The notes: generated by a model not told the origin, from the letters alone. 20,140 bases of DNA from an uncultured delta proteobacterium (GCA_903893335.1 CAITLX010000470.1:1-20140), one strand, 5' to 3'. Shown: positions 6,948-15,676, numbered from the stretch's first letter. A program made the numbers and translations.

Positions 6948-8321
6948 CGCTCGCTTGTCCTCGGCGTGGCGCCGGGCCTCGGCGACGTCGACGGTGCCGG
7001 CGCGCACCAGCTCTTGCAGGGCGTCGTCGAGCAGGCACATGCCCTGCGCGCGGCCCGTCTGCAGCACGGTGCGGATCTGGTGCAGCTTCTCGTCGCGCAC
7101 GAGGTTGGCCACGGCGTGCGTCATGAAGAGCATCTCGCAGGCGGGCACCATGCGGCTGCCGTCGATGGCGGGCAGCAGGCGCTGCGACACGACGGCGCGC
7201 AGCGACTCGGCGAGCATCGCGCGAACCTGCGGCTGCTGCGCCGGAGGGAACACGTCGAGCATGCGCGACACGGTGCGCACCGCGCTGCCGGTGTGCAGCG
7301 TCGCGAGCACGAGGTGGCCCGTCTCGGCCGCCGTGATCGCGAGCTGCACGGTCTCGAGGTCGCGCAGCTCGCCGATGGCGATGACGTCCGGGTCCTCGCG
7401 CAGCGCCGCGCGCAGCGCGGTCGCGAACGACTCGGTGTGCCGGCGCACCTGGCGCTGGGTCACGACGCAGCGCTTGGACGGGTGGAGGAACTCGATCGGG
7501 TCCTCGACCGTGATGATGTGATCGCGGCGCTCCTCGTTGACGAGATCGACCAGCGCCGCGAGCGTGGACGACTTGCCGCAGCCCGCCGGCCCGGTGAGCA
7601 GCACGAGCCCCTGGTGGAAGCCGGTGAGGCGCGCGAGCGCCGTGGGCAGCCCGAGGCTCGCGAGCGTGGGCGGCGCCGCCGCGATCGGGCGGAACACGCC
7701 GTCGAGGCCGCGGCGCTGGCGGTAGATGCTGACGCGAAAGCGCGCGACGCCGGGGACGGTGTACGCGAAATCGACTCCCTGTCGCTCCTCGAGCTCGCGC
7801 CGACCCGCCGCGTCGAGGATGCCGACGAGCGCGGCCTCGGTCGCGGCCGGGGCGAGCGGCGCCTGCCGCGCCGAGAGCAGCTTGCCGGCGATGCGCATCT
7901 GCACCGGCGCGCCTGCGTGCACGTGCACGTCGCTCGCGTGCAGCTTCGTGCCGTGCGTGAGGATGCCGTCGAGCGCGCGCGTGTGCGCGTTGGCCGCCTG
8001 CTGCTGCACGAGCGCCGCGCCGGGGCGCGAGAGGGCGACGCCCCCCTCGGTCTCGCGGTGGTGCTCGACGGCGACGGCGCGCTCGATCTCGGCCTGCACG
8101 CCGCGCTGCGCGGCGAGCACGCGCTCCTGCTCCTTGAGCAGCCAGCCGAGCTGCTCGGCCGTGACGTGCCCGAGGTCGACCAGCACCTCGCCGAACTTGC
8201 GCGCGTGTCCGAACAGCGCCTGCGCGCGCAGCGCGTCCGCCAGCTGCTCGGGCGTGATGAGCCCGCGCTGCAGCGCGATCTTCCCGATGAGGTTGTGCTG
8301 CACCAAAGCTGCCCCGCTCAC
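6939..8321 (-). CDS. PilT/GspE-family ATPase with N-terminal MshEN-like domain
   Basis: A 460-residue secretion ATPase related to the neighbouring PilT. Residues 11-65 show two half-repeats of the GspE N-terminal/MshEN fold (LIGKIALQRGLITPEQL and KFGEVLVDLGHVTAEQL). In MshE-like proteins this fold binds cyclic di-GMP. The PilT-type core follows: LHASDVHVHAGAP (127-139), Walker A GPAGCGKSS (244-252), VEDPIE (272-277), Walker B IAIGELRD (314-321) and His box TLHTGSA (341-347). The start GTG 8321 lies 6 nt after a TAGTGT -10 box. It reads towards pilT through a 27-bp repeat. Its role could be retraction, assembly or a regulatory partner of PilT; c-di-GMP binding is inferred from the domain only. 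Confidence 0.9.
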   Translation of the reverse strand: MSGAALVQHNLIGKIALQRGLITPEQLADALRAQALFGHARKFGEVLVDLGHVTAEQLGWLLKEQERVLAAQRGVQAEIERAVAVEHHRETEGGVALSRPGAALVQQQAANAHTRALDGILTHGTKLHASDVHVHAGAPVQMRIAGKLLSARQAPLAPAATEAALVGILDAAGRRELEERQGVDFAYTVPGVARFRVSIYRQRRGLDGVFRPIAAAPPTLASLGLPTALARLTGFHQGLVLLTGPAGCGKSSTLAALVDLVNEERRDHIITVEDPIEFLHPSKRCVVTQRQVRRHTESFATALRAALREDPDVIAIGELRDLETVQLAITAAETGHLVLATLHTGSAVRTVSRMLDVFPPAQQPQVRAMLAESLRAVVSQRLLPAIDGSRMVPACEMLFMTHAVANLVRDEKLHQIRTVLQTGRAQGMCLLDDALQELVRAGTVDVAEARRHAEDKRAFA

Positions 8322-8327
8322 GGCCGC

Positions 8328-8356
8328 ACACTACCCGAACGCCGGGAGATTGGCAG
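8328..8356 (-). promoter_or_regulatory. Putative promoter of the PilT-like ATPase pair
   Basis: Minus strand CTGCCA (8351-8356), 17-nt spacer, TAGTGT (8328-8333), then 6 nt to GTG 8321. The -35 box overlaps that of the divergent gene. Confidence 0.5.
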
Positions 8357-8379
8357 ACGGCGAGCGACCCTCCTATCAT
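8350..8379 (+). promoter_or_regulatory. Putative promoter of the Pro-rich protein gene
   Basis: Plus strand TTGGCA (8350-8355, one base from the -35 consensus), 18-nt spacer, TATCAT (8374-8379), then 7 nt to ATG 8387. The ATG at 8378 lies partly inside this -10 box, so 8387 is the likelier start. Confidence 0.55.
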
Positions 8380-8386
8380 GGAGGAA

Positions 8387-10954
8387 ATGCCCGATGACCC
8401 CAGCGGGGACGACGACGAGCGCCCGTCCACGCGCTACTCGACCGTGGCGCCGCGTGGCGACGCGGGCGTCCCCCCGGTCCCCGCCATGCCGCTGCCGGCG
8501 CACGCGGTCGAGGAGGCGCCGACAGCCCCCGTTTACCGCGATTTCTCGATCCCCCCGAGTTCGCGCCGCGCCAGCACGCTTCCGCCGCCGAGGCCGCCGA
8601 TGGTGGCACCGCCGGCGCCGGAGCTCTCGGAGCCGCCCGCGGGACCGGGCCCCGAGCGCGAGCGCGCCGAGGCCTCCCCGCCGCTCGTCGAGCGCCGCCG
8701 CGCCGAGGCCCCCCCGCCCCCCGTCGAGGAGCTCTCCGAGGAGTCGCCGCGCCCCGTCGCCGCGCGCTCGCGCACGGACGTGCCTCCGCCGCCGCCCGCG
8801 GAGCGGCAGCCAGCGCCTCTGCCCTCCACGCCGTCCTCCGGCCCTCCGGTCGACCTCGAGTTCGCCCCGGTCGATGACCCGAGCAGCGCGCCGCCCCCCT
8901 CGAGCGCGGTGGTCGCGCAGGGCCCCGCGCCGGGCCCCGCAGCGGAGCCCCTGCCGGCGCTCGACACGGACACCTCCAACGAGGAGCGCCGCCAGCGCGA
9001 GGCGCTCGCCGACTTCACGCGCCAGCTCGTGCAGACCTTCAACCGCACGAGCTACTACCAGGCCGGCCACCCCGCCGCGTTCCACGTGCGCGACGAGCTC
9101 TACGACGGCTTGGCGAGCGTCATCGTGGGGCAGCCGCAGATCGGCTACCTGCTCGAGCGCGGGCGCGTCCCTCAGGTCCTCATCGACGGCCTCGGCCAGA
9201 CCCGCAAGAAGCTGTCGGACATCATGAGCGAGGGTGTCTACGACATCTTCGTCCCGCGCTTCATCGAGTACTTCGACCGACACGACCTCGTGCTGCTGGC
9301 GTTTCGCCAGGGCATCACGCTCGACGAGTTCGGCCAGTTCGTGGCCGTCATGTCACGCCCCGCGCCCACCGGCGACGACAAGGTCGAGCTCTCGCAGCTG
9401 CTGCTCGACGCGGGCGTGCTGCACGTCTCCACGCTCGGCTCGCGCGAGCTGGGGTTCGGCGAGGGCTCGCTGCCCTGGCAGGTGCGCGTCTGCCTCGCGC
9501 GGCTGCGCCGCGACCTGCGCACCATCCCCTATTTCCGCGACCGCACCGTCGAGGAGCTGCGCCGGGCCAAGCAGCAGATCTTCGCCGACGTGGTGCGGCC
9601 CATCCAGCTGACCGACGAGCTCACGCTCCTCGTGCGCCACGCGCCCCGCATCCAGCGCGAGCTCGCCGACGTCGAGGAGGTGCGCGATCTCCCCGTCGTC
9701 GACTGGATCGTCCACGTGCTCGCGCCGCGTCGCCTCGTCGAGCTGACCCGCGCGCTCGTCCTGGCGTGGGAGACCGCGCGCGCGGCCCGCGCGCCCGACG
9801 CCGACGAGCTGCGGCACGCCATCGAGACGTGCGCGGCGCGGCTGATGGCGGAGCCGATAGCCGAGCGCGATCCGGTGCTGCGCGTGCTGCACGACCACGG
9901 CGTCGTCCCGTTCGAGGGGCTGCCCGCCGACTTGCGGGACTGGCTGCTCGCCGAGCGCCACATCGCCGCGCGAGCCTCGGGCGAGGCGGTCGCGCTGCCC
10001 TCCGCTACGCCCCACGACCTGCGCGTGCTCGTGAAGATCGGCCGCCTGCACCTGGTCGCCGGCCGCATCGACGACGCGGTCGAGGTCATCGACCACCTGC
10101 GCGAGCGCGCCGCCCCCGACGACGACGCGCTCGCCGACGCGGCCCGGGGGGCGCTCGCGGCCATCGTGTCCGACGAGGAGGCCGAGGAGCTCGTCGAGAA
10201 GCTCGAGCGCTCCACCACGCTCGACGCCGAGCGGTTCGGGCGGATCCTCCGCTCGCTCGGCGAGGTGGGAGCGCGCGCGCTCGTCGCGCGCACCATCGCC
10301 TCGGGCGAGAAGGCGAAGTTCGGCACCGTCTGGCACCTGCTCGACACGATGCCCGACGCGATGACGCCCGCGCTCGCCGAGGCGATCGGCCGACACGACC
10401 TGCACCCCCAGGCGCTGCGCGTGCTGCTCGCGCTCGCGACGCGCCACGGGCACCCGAGGCTCGCGCACGCCGCGGTCGCGCACGTACGCCACCGCGAGAT
10501 GCCCGTCCGGCGCGAGGCCGTCATGGCGGCCGTGGCTGCGGCGAGCGTCGAGGGGCTCGCGGTGGTGCGGCACGCAGCCGCCGACCCGGCCCCCGAGATC
10601 GTGGCCATCGCGCTCGCGGCGCTCGCCGACCGCTACCAGGCGCTCGACGAGGCGTGCTCGCGCGCGCTGTCGATCGCCGAGGGGGCGCAGCCCGCGCCGC
10701 AGATCGGCGCCGACCTGCTCGACGTCGCCCTGCGCCTGCTCTCCCGCGCCCCCGAGGGCGAGCGCCCGCGCGCGGTCGCAGCGATTCGCCACGTGCTCGA
10801 GGTCGAGCAGCGGCCCACGGGGTTCCTCGGCATCACCAACCGCCCGGTCGAGCGCCCCGAGGTCGTGAAGGCGGCGCAGGCGGCGCTCGAGGCGCTCGGC
10901 GAGTCCATCGCCGCGCCGCGCAAGAGCTTCTTCGACTTCCTGCGCAAGGGCTAG
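8387..10954 (+). CDS. Large Pro-rich, helical-repeat-like protein of unknown function
   Basis: 855 residues, no signal peptide and no membrane helix. Residues 1 to about 197 are low-complexity (Pro, Ala, Glu, Ser; several runs of four or five Pro) and probably disordered. From about 200 on, the protein is folded and largely helical, opening with EALADFTRQLVQTFNRTSYYQAGHP-like sequence. Roughly 600-780 has short repeating helices with Ala/Leu spacing that suggest HEAT-like repeats (VRREAVMAAVAAASVEG and IVAIALAALADRY segments). The end is KSFFDFLRKG. No catalytic motif is recognised. It shares a divergent control region with the two PilT-type ATPases, so a role in motility or surface structures is possible but unproven. 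ATG 8378 is an alternative start, three codons longer. Confidence 0.85.
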   Translation: MPDDPSGDDDERPSTRYSTVAPRGDAGVPPVPAMPLPAHAVEEAPTAPVYRDFSIPPSSRRASTLPPPRPPMVAPPAPELSEPPAGPGPERERAEASPPLVERRRAEAPPPPVEELSEESPRPVAARSRTDVPPPPPAERQPAPLPSTPSSGPPVDLEFAPVDDPSSAPPPSSAVVAQGPAPGPAAEPLPALDTDTSNEERRQREALADFTRQLVQTFNRTSYYQAGHPAAFHVRDELYDGLASVIVGQPQIGYLLERGRVPQVLIDGLGQTRKKLSDIMSEGVYDIFVPRFIEYFDRHDLVLLAFRQGITLDEFGQFVAVMSRPAPTGDDKVELSQLLLDAGVLHVSTLGSRELGFGEGSLPWQVRVCLARLRRDLRTIPYFRDRTVEELRRAKQQIFADVVRPIQLTDELTLLVRHAPRIQRELADVEEVRDLPVVDWIVHVLAPRRLVELTRALVLAWETARAARAPDADELRHAIETCAARLMAEPIAERDPVLRVLHDHGVVPFEGLPADLRDWLLAERHIAARASGEAVALPSATPHDLRVLVKIGRLHLVAGRIDDAVEVIDHLRERAAPDDDALADAARGALAAIVSDEEAEELVEKLERSTTLDAERFGRILRSLGEVGARALVARTIASGEKAKFGTVWHLLDTMPDAMTPALAEAIGRHDLHPQALRVLLALATRHGHPRLAHAAVAHVRHREMPVRREAVMAAVAAASVEGLAVVRHAAADPAPEIVAIALAALADRYQALDEACSRALSIAEGAQPAPQIGADLLDVALRLLSRAPEGERPRAVAAIRHVLEVEQRPTGFLGITNRPVERPEVVKAAQAALEALGESIAAPRKSFFDFLRKG

Positions 10955-10985
10955 ACAGGCGGCGCGCCGCGCGCAAAGCTTCGCC

Positions 10986-12038
10986 ATGCAGTCGCCGTCG
11001 GCCCCTCTCCGCGCGCTCGCCCACCTCCTCGCCGCGCTCGTGGCCACGGCGTGCAGCAGCGCCGCCACGAGCACGCCCGCGGGGGCGCACGCCGGAGGCG
11101 CCGCGGGCGCCCCGGTCGATGACGCCGGCGGCTCGCTCATCGACAGCGCGCCGGGCGACGACGCCGCCGCCGCAGGCCCCCCGCTCGTCTACGCCCACAC
11201 CGACACGACCCTCTTCCAGGTCGACCCTGCCGGCGCGACCCTCACGCAGCTCGGCGTCTTCGACTGCATCGACGCGACGAGCAACGACCCCTCGATGACC
11301 GACCTCGCCGTCGATCGCACCGGCGCGCTCTGGGGCATCAGCGCGCTGCAGGTGCACCCGCTCACCGTGCAGGGGGGCGCCGTGCACTGCGGCACCCCCG
11401 TCTCGCTGCAGACGACCGCGAGCGTGCGCTTCTACGGCCTCACGTTCGCGCCCGTCGGCGTGCTCGACGCCACGCGCGAGGTGCTCGTCGCGGGCAACAC
11501 CGCCGGCGAGCTCTGGTCGATCGACGGGCAGGGCAACCTCGCGCAGCGCGGCACGCTCGGCACGGTGCCGAAGACGGACGGCAACGGGCACAGCTACCCC
11601 ACGAAGAACGTCGGCAAGGCGTGGGAGCTCTCGGGCGACATCGTGTTCCTCGCCAACGGCGGCCAGCCGGTCGGCTTCGCGACCGTGCGCGACTGCCCCA
11701 CGCCCCCCGACACCGCCAACTGCAACGCGGTCGACACGCTGCTCGAGATCGACGTCGCCAAGCTCGCGACGCAGACGACCGGCTCGGTGGCCAAGGCGGT
11801 GCGCGGGCAGCTCGCGCACCGCGCGTCGTGCAACGACGGCGTCACCGGCGACTACGGGCACCTGTACGGCATCGGCGCGTGGGGCACGAAGCTGTACGGC
11901 TTCTCGCGCACGGGCAACGTCGTCGACGTCGACCTCTCCGACGGCTCGGCGTGCCTGGTCAAGGCCTACCCCACCGACAAGTTCGCCGGCGCCGGCGTGA
12001 CGACGCTCGCGCCCGTGCAGCCCCCGCCGCCGAAGTGA
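10986..12038 (+). CDS. Secreted lipoprotein, beta-propeller-like, unknown function
   Basis: A 350-residue predicted lipoprotein. The N-terminal signal peptide has a hydrophobic stretch at about 9-20 and a lipobox ending in Cys23 (VATAC). A disordered Ala/Gly/Asp-rich linker runs to about 66. The rest consists of short beta-rich blocks of the type hxxxDxxGxLWGI, LWSIDGQGNL, LYGFSRTGNVVDVDL, as in beta-propeller or sugar/metal-binding outer-membrane lipoproteins of myxobacteria. Several Cys (near 95, 137, 236, 244, 278, 324) could form disulphides. The C-terminus is a Pro stretch ending PPPPK, whose coding sequence with the stop codon is repeated 35 bp downstream. It starts 31 bp after the previous gene and may be co-transcribed with it. 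Ligand unknown. Confidence 0.82.
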   Translation: MQSPSAPLRALAHLLAALVATACSSAATSTPAGAHAGGAAGAPVDDAGGSLIDSAPGDDAAAAGPPLVYAHTDTTLFQVDPAGATLTQLGVFDCIDATSNDPSMTDLAVDRTGALWGISALQVHPLTVQGGAVHCGTPVSLQTTASVRFYGLTFAPVGVLDATREVLVAGNTAGELWSIDGQGNLAQRGTLGTVPKTDGNGHSYPTKNVGKAWELSGDIVFLANGGQPVGFATVRDCPTPPDTANCNAVDTLLEIDVAKLATQTTGSVAKAVRGQLAHRASCNDGVTGDYGHLYGIGAWGTKLYGFSRTGNVVDVDLSDGSACLVKAYPTDKFAGAGVTTLAPVQPPPPK

Positions 12039-12074
12039 CAGCGGGATCGGTCCAGCCGCCACCGCCGAAGTGAC
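12018..12074. repeat. Imperfect 35-bp-spaced duplication of the lipoprotein gene tail
   Basis: The 22-bp tail at 12018-12039, which encodes QPPPPK and the TGA, recurs at 12053-12074 with two mismatches. The spacing of 35 bp puts the second copy in another frame. Both copies include the stop codon. Confidence 0.75.
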
Positions 12075-12089
12075 GACCTGCCTGCGGCG

Positions 12090-12863
12090 TCAGCCGTCGG
12101 CGAGCTCGACGAACACCGGCGCGTGATCGCTCGGCAGCGCGCCCTTGCGCTCGTCGCGATCGACCCACGCGGCGGTGACGCGCGCGGCGAGCGCGGGGCT
12201 CGCGAGCACGTGGTCGATGCGCATGCCGAGGTTCTTCGGGAAGCCGAGCATGCGGTAGTCCCACCACGTGTACAGCGCCTCGCCCGGGTGCTGCGCGCGC
12301 AGGACGTCGACCAGGCCGAGGTCGATGACGCGCGCGAGCGCCGTGCGCTCGGCCTCCGAGCAGAGCACCTTGCCCGCCCACGCCGCCGGATCGTGCACGT
12401 CGAGGTCCGCCGGCGCGACGTTGTAGTCGCCCCCGATCGCGAGCGGCGGCCCCGACGCGAGGCGCGGCGCGACCCACGCCCGCAGCCGCTCGAGCCAGCG
12501 CAGCTTGTACGCGTACTTGTCGGTGCCGACGGCCTCGCCGTTGGGCACGTACACGCTGACGACGCGCACGCCCGCGAAGGTGGCCGAGACCACGCGCGCC
12601 TGCGCGTCTTCGACGCCGTCGCCGAAGCCCCGCTCGACGTCGGACAGCTCGCCGCGCGCGACGATGGCGACGCCGTGAAACCCCTTCTGCCCGCAGGTGA
12701 CGACGCGGTAGCCGAGCGCCTCGAAGGGCGCGTGCGGGAACTTGTCGTCCTCGCACTTGATCTCTTGCAGGCACACGACGTCGGGCGCGTGGCGCTCGAG
12801 CCAGCCCACCGCGCGGTCGAGCCGCGCGCGCACGCCGTTGACGTTCCAGGTGGCGAGCTTCAC
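12090..12863 (-). CDS. xthA: Exodeoxyribonuclease III (AP endonuclease, XthA family)
   Basis: DNA repair enzyme that cuts at abasic sites and removes 3' blocks. It has 257 residues, the normal length. All active-site positions of the exonuclease III/Mg-dependent phosphoesterase fold are seen: N7 (ATWNVNG), E34 (LQEIKCED), Y105 (YVPNG), D146 and N148 (GGDYNVAP), D217 (RIDH), D246 and H247 (SDHAP). GTG 12863 begins exactly at the family N-terminus VKLATWNVNGVRAR. The gene lies 37 bp after the DUF962-type gene on the same strand, with no promoter seen between them. They are probably one transcript, though no functional link is known. Confidence 0.95.
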   Translation of the reverse strand: MKLATWNVNGVRARLDRAVGWLERHAPDVVCLQEIKCEDDKFPHAPFEALGYRVVTCGQKGFHGVAIVARGELSDVERGFGDGVEDAQARVVSATFAGVRVVSVYVPNGEAVGTDKYAYKLRWLERLRAWVAPRLASGPPLAIGGDYNVAPADLDVHDPAAWAGKVLCSEAERTALARVIDLGLVDVLRAQHPGEALYTWWDYRMLGFPKNLGMRIDHVLASPALAARVTAAWVDRDERKGALPSDHAPVFVELADG

Positions 12864-12900
12864 GCAGGGCCGGGAGAGGTGCGCGGCGCCTGCGGAGCGC

Positions 12901-13278
12901 TCAGTTGACCGCGCCGCCGTGCGGCGGCGCCGTGACGGTCGGCCCGGCGTCGCGCGCGCCGACGCAGCGCTCGACCTCGGCGTCCATCGTGCCGGCGAGC
13001 GTCTTGCCCCACATGACGAAGTCGGCCGCCAGGCTCCACAGCGGGTGCCCGAAGGTCGCCGGGCGGTTGCCCTCGACGACGAAGTGGCCGAACCAGGCCG
13101 GGCCGTAGCCGACGACGGGCGCGAGCGCGAGCAGCCAGCGCTTGCGCGTGACCGCCGCCGCCGCGACGCACGCGAGCGCCGCCGTCGTGCCGACGAAGTG
13201 CAGCTTGCGGTTGAGCGGGCTCGCGTGGGCGCGCACGTAGCCGGGCCAGAACTGGGAAAACGTGCGCGGGTCGTCCAT
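12901..13278 (-). CDS. Mpo1/DUF962-type membrane protein
   Basis: A 125-residue protein matching the DUF962 family, whose yeast member Mpo1 is an iron-dependent dioxygenase acting on 2-hydroxy fatty acids. The family marks are SQFWPGYVRAHASPLNRKLHFVGT (in pieces at 8-31), GYGPAWFGHFVVEGNRPATFGHP (58-79) and ADFVMWGK (85-92). The conserved His residues H18, H27, H65 and H78 are present. Two hydrophobic segments lie at about 30-45 and 48-64. ATG 13278 has a good GGAGGGG site 7 nt upstream (13286-13292), which rules out longer versions. Enzymatic activity is inferred from the family only. Confidence 0.87.
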   Translation of the reverse strand: MDDPRTFSQFWPGYVRAHASPLNRKLHFVGTTAALACVAAAAVTRKRWLLALAPVVGYGPAWFGHFVVEGNRPATFGHPLWSLAADFVMWGKTLAGTMDAEVERCVGARDAGPTVTAPPHGGAVN

Positions 13279-13349
13279 CGGCGTGCCCCTCCGGCGTCGA
13301 ATGTCGAAATCATCGCACGCGCGGCCCCGATCGCAAGCGCCCCCGATGC

Positions 13350-13375
13350 TAAGCTCCGCGGCCCTTTGGCGGAGC
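13350..13375 (+). promoter_or_regulatory. Possible helD -10 box and leader hairpin
   Basis: TAAGCT (13350-13355) resembles the other -10 boxes of the window. A 7-bp inverted repeat (13353-13359 with 13369-13375, 9-nt loop) overlaps it and enters the presumed leader. The GTG start at 13430 is 74 nt downstream, so this gene, unlike several others here, would have a leader. There is no good -35. Confidence 0.25.
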
Positions 13376-13429
13376 CCCCGCGGCGCTCCGCGAACGCGAA
13401 GACCCTCAAGCCCCCCCTCAGCCCCGTCC

Positions 13430-15649
13430 GTGACCGAGAAGCCCCTCCCCACCCCCGACGCCGAGCTTCACCCCATCGTCCGCGAGGAGGAGGCCATCCT
13501 CGTCGGCGTGCGCGAGAAGCTCGCCGCGAGCTTCGCGGAGGCGCGCGCCTCGACCTCGACGCACGACACCGACCTCGTCGCCCTGCGCGACGAGATCGCC
13601 GACGCGCGGATGGAGGACGTCCCGGCGCTCGTCGCGCAGATGGAGCGCGTGCAGGCCGTCGCGGCGCGGCGCGCCGAGTCGCAGGGGGCGCTGGTCGACC
13701 CGCGCTCGCCCTACTTCGGCCACCTCCACCTCTCCGAGCGCGACGCGCGCGGCGCGGTGCGCGAGCGCGACGTGCTCATCGGCAAGGCCACCTTCGTCGA
13801 GGGGGGCCTGCGCATCGTCGACTGGCGGCACGCGCCGGTGAGCCAGCTCTACTACCGCTACCCCGAGGGCAGCGAGTACGAGGAGCGCTTCGGCGACCGC
13901 GAGGTCGAGGGGGAGATCGTCGTGCGCCGCACCGTCACCGTCATCGGCGGCGAGCTGGTGCGGGTGCAGGCGCCGCAGGGCGTCTTCGTGCGCGGCGCCG
14001 CGCGCGCGTGGCGCGAGCTCGGCGCGTCGCACGCGGAGCTCGCGGGCGGCCAGGGCTCGGCGCTGCGCCCGCAGGACTTCAAGCGAGGCCGGCTCGGCAC
14101 CGGCAGCACCGACGGCGGCCGCGTCGATCGCCACCTGCCCGAGATCGCCGCGCTCATCGACCCGCGGCAGTTCGAGCTCATCACCGCCCCCGACGCCGGC
14201 ATCGTCGTCGTGCAGGGCGGCGCGGGCAGCGGCAAGACGACCATCGGGCTGCACCGCATGGCGTACCTCGCGTACGCCGATCGCAGGCGCTTCTCGCCCG
14301 ATCGCATGCTCGTCGTCACCTACGGCGCGGGCCTCGCGTCGTACATCTCGCAGGTGCTCCCCGCCCTCGGCGTCGACGGCGTCGACGTCGTCACGTTCCA
14401 GGACTGGGCGCTGAAGGAGCGCAAGCGGGCGATCCCGTGGCTCGACGCGCCGGTCACCGAGGACACGCCGAGCGTCGTCACGCGCCTGAAGAAGCACCCC
14501 GCGCTGCTGCACGAGCTCGAGCGGCGCTGCGCGAAGGTCGTGGACGACCCGCGCGCGCGCCGCGACTCGCGCGGCGTCGTCGCCGTGTGGGCCGAGCTGC
14601 TCACCGATCTCGAGGCGCTGCGCGCGGCGTTCGCGAAGGTCGACGTCGAGCCCATGACGGCCGCCGAGCTCACGCGCGCGCACCGCTGGTGCTCCGACCG
14701 CTGCCCGGTCGTGAGCGACCTCGACCTGCACCTGCGCGCGGCCGAAGACGACGCCGGCGAGGGCGACGAGCCCCCGGCCGACGACGACGTGCGCGGCGAG
14801 CGCGGCATCGACGGCCAGCTCACCGAGGAGGACGAGCGCGCCTCGCTCGACGTCGAGGACGACGCGCTGCTGCTTCGCATCACCCAGCTCCTGCGCGGCC
14901 CCCTGCGCAAGAAGAAGGAGCCCGCGCTGCTCGCGCACCTGTTCGTCGACGAGGCGCAGGACCTGTCGCCCGTCGAGCTCGCCGTGCTGCTCGAGCAGAC
15001 GACCACCGCGCGCAGCGTCACGCTCGCGGGCGACACCGCGCAGCGCCTGCTGATGGACAACGGCTTCCTCGACTGGCGCCAGACGCTCGCGCACCTCGGC
15101 ATGTCGCACGTCGCCATCGAGCCGCTGCGCATCGCGTACCGCTCCACGCGCGAGATCCTCGAGGTCGCGCGCTACGCGCTCGGTCCGCTGGCCGACCCCG
15201 AGCCGCCGCTCGCGCCCCGCTCGGGCGCGCCGGTCGAGGCGCACCGCTTCCCCGACGCGGGCGCGGCGGTCGCGCTGCTCGGCGACGCGCTCCGCCCGCT
15301 GTTCGCGCGCGAGCCCAAGGCGACCGTCGCGGTGCTCGCGCGCCACCCCGAGCAGGCCGACGCCTACTACGAGGGGCTGCGCTTCGCCGAGGTGCCCCAC
15401 CTGCGCCGCGTGCGCTCGCAGGACTTCGCGTTCAAGCCCGGCGTCGAGGTCACCGAGATCCGCCAGGTCAAGGGGCTCGAGTACGACTACGTCGTGCTCG
15501 TCGACGTCAACGCGAGCACGTTCCCCGAGGACGACGAGTCGCGCCACCTCTTCCACATCGGCGCGACGCGCGCGGCCCATCAGCTCTGGATCATCGTCAC
15601 CGGCCAGGCGCCCAGCCGGCTCGTCCAGCCGTCGCTGCTCGACGCCTGA
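13430..15649 (+). CDS. HelD-like superfamily 1 ATPase/helicase
   Basis: 739 residues, related to HelD (UvrD/Rep-like proteins that release stalled RNA polymerase from DNA) and to helicase IV. The N-terminal 20-90 is a charged helical, probably coiled-coil region, as in HelD. The family block SPYFGHLHLSE...LRIVDWRHAPVSQLYYR lies at 93-143. The ATPase motifs are Walker A GGAGSGKTT (263-271), Walker B DEAQD (507-511), GDTAQ (534-538), RQVKGLEYDYVVL (678-690) and GATRA (711-715). An acidic insert (about 435-475) interrupts domain 1. The start GTG 13430 begins TEKPLPTPDAELHPIVREEE; longer frames cross the divergent promoter region. RNA polymerase recycling is the favoured role; a DNA helicase role cannot be excluded. 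Confidence 0.88.
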   Translation: MTEKPLPTPDAELHPIVREEEAILVGVREKLAASFAEARASTSTHDTDLVALRDEIADARMEDVPALVAQMERVQAVAARRAESQGALVDPRSPYFGHLHLSERDARGAVRERDVLIGKATFVEGGLRIVDWRHAPVSQLYYRYPEGSEYEERFGDREVEGEIVVRRTVTVIGGELVRVQAPQGVFVRGAARAWRELGASHAELAGGQGSALRPQDFKRGRLGTGSTDGGRVDRHLPEIAALIDPRQFELITAPDAGIVVVQGGAGSGKTTIGLHRMAYLAYADRRRFSPDRMLVVTYGAGLASYISQVLPALGVDGVDVVTFQDWALKERKRAIPWLDAPVTEDTPSVVTRLKKHPALLHELERRCAKVVDDPRARRDSRGVVAVWAELLTDLEALRAAFAKVDVEPMTAAELTRAHRWCSDRCPVVSDLDLHLRAAEDDAGEGDEPPADDDVRGERGIDGQLTEEDERASLDVEDDALLLRITQLLRGPLRKKKEPALLAHLFVDEAQDLSPVELAVLLEQTTTARSVTLAGDTAQRLLMDNGFLDWRQTLAHLGMSHVAIEPLRIAYRSTREILEVARYALGPLADPEPPLAPRSGAPVEAHRFPDAGAAVALLGDALRPLFAREPKATVAVLARHPEQADAYYEGLRFAEVPHLRRVRSQDFAFKPGVEVTEIRQVKGLEYDYVVLVDVNASTFPEDDESRHLFHIGATRAAHQLWIIVTGQAPSRLVQPSLLDA

Positions 15650-15676
15650 GCGCGGCGACGCCCGCCCCGCCTCAGG
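15645..15676. terminator. Weak inverted repeat spanning convergent stops
   Basis: CCTGAG (15645-15650) and CTCAGG (15671-15676) can pair across a G/C-rich 20-nt loop. They contain the stop codons of helD and of the esterase gene. No T tract. Confidence 0.25.

Noticed and set aside
8378..8380. ATG 8378 as start of the Pro-rich protein
   Set aside because: It overlaps the TATCAT -10 box, so the mRNA would begin after it; ATG 8387 fits better. Not excluded if the promoter call is wrong.
13353..13375. Riboswitch or attenuator before helD
   Set aside because: Only one short hairpin overlapping the presumed -10 box, no T tract and no known aptamer features.
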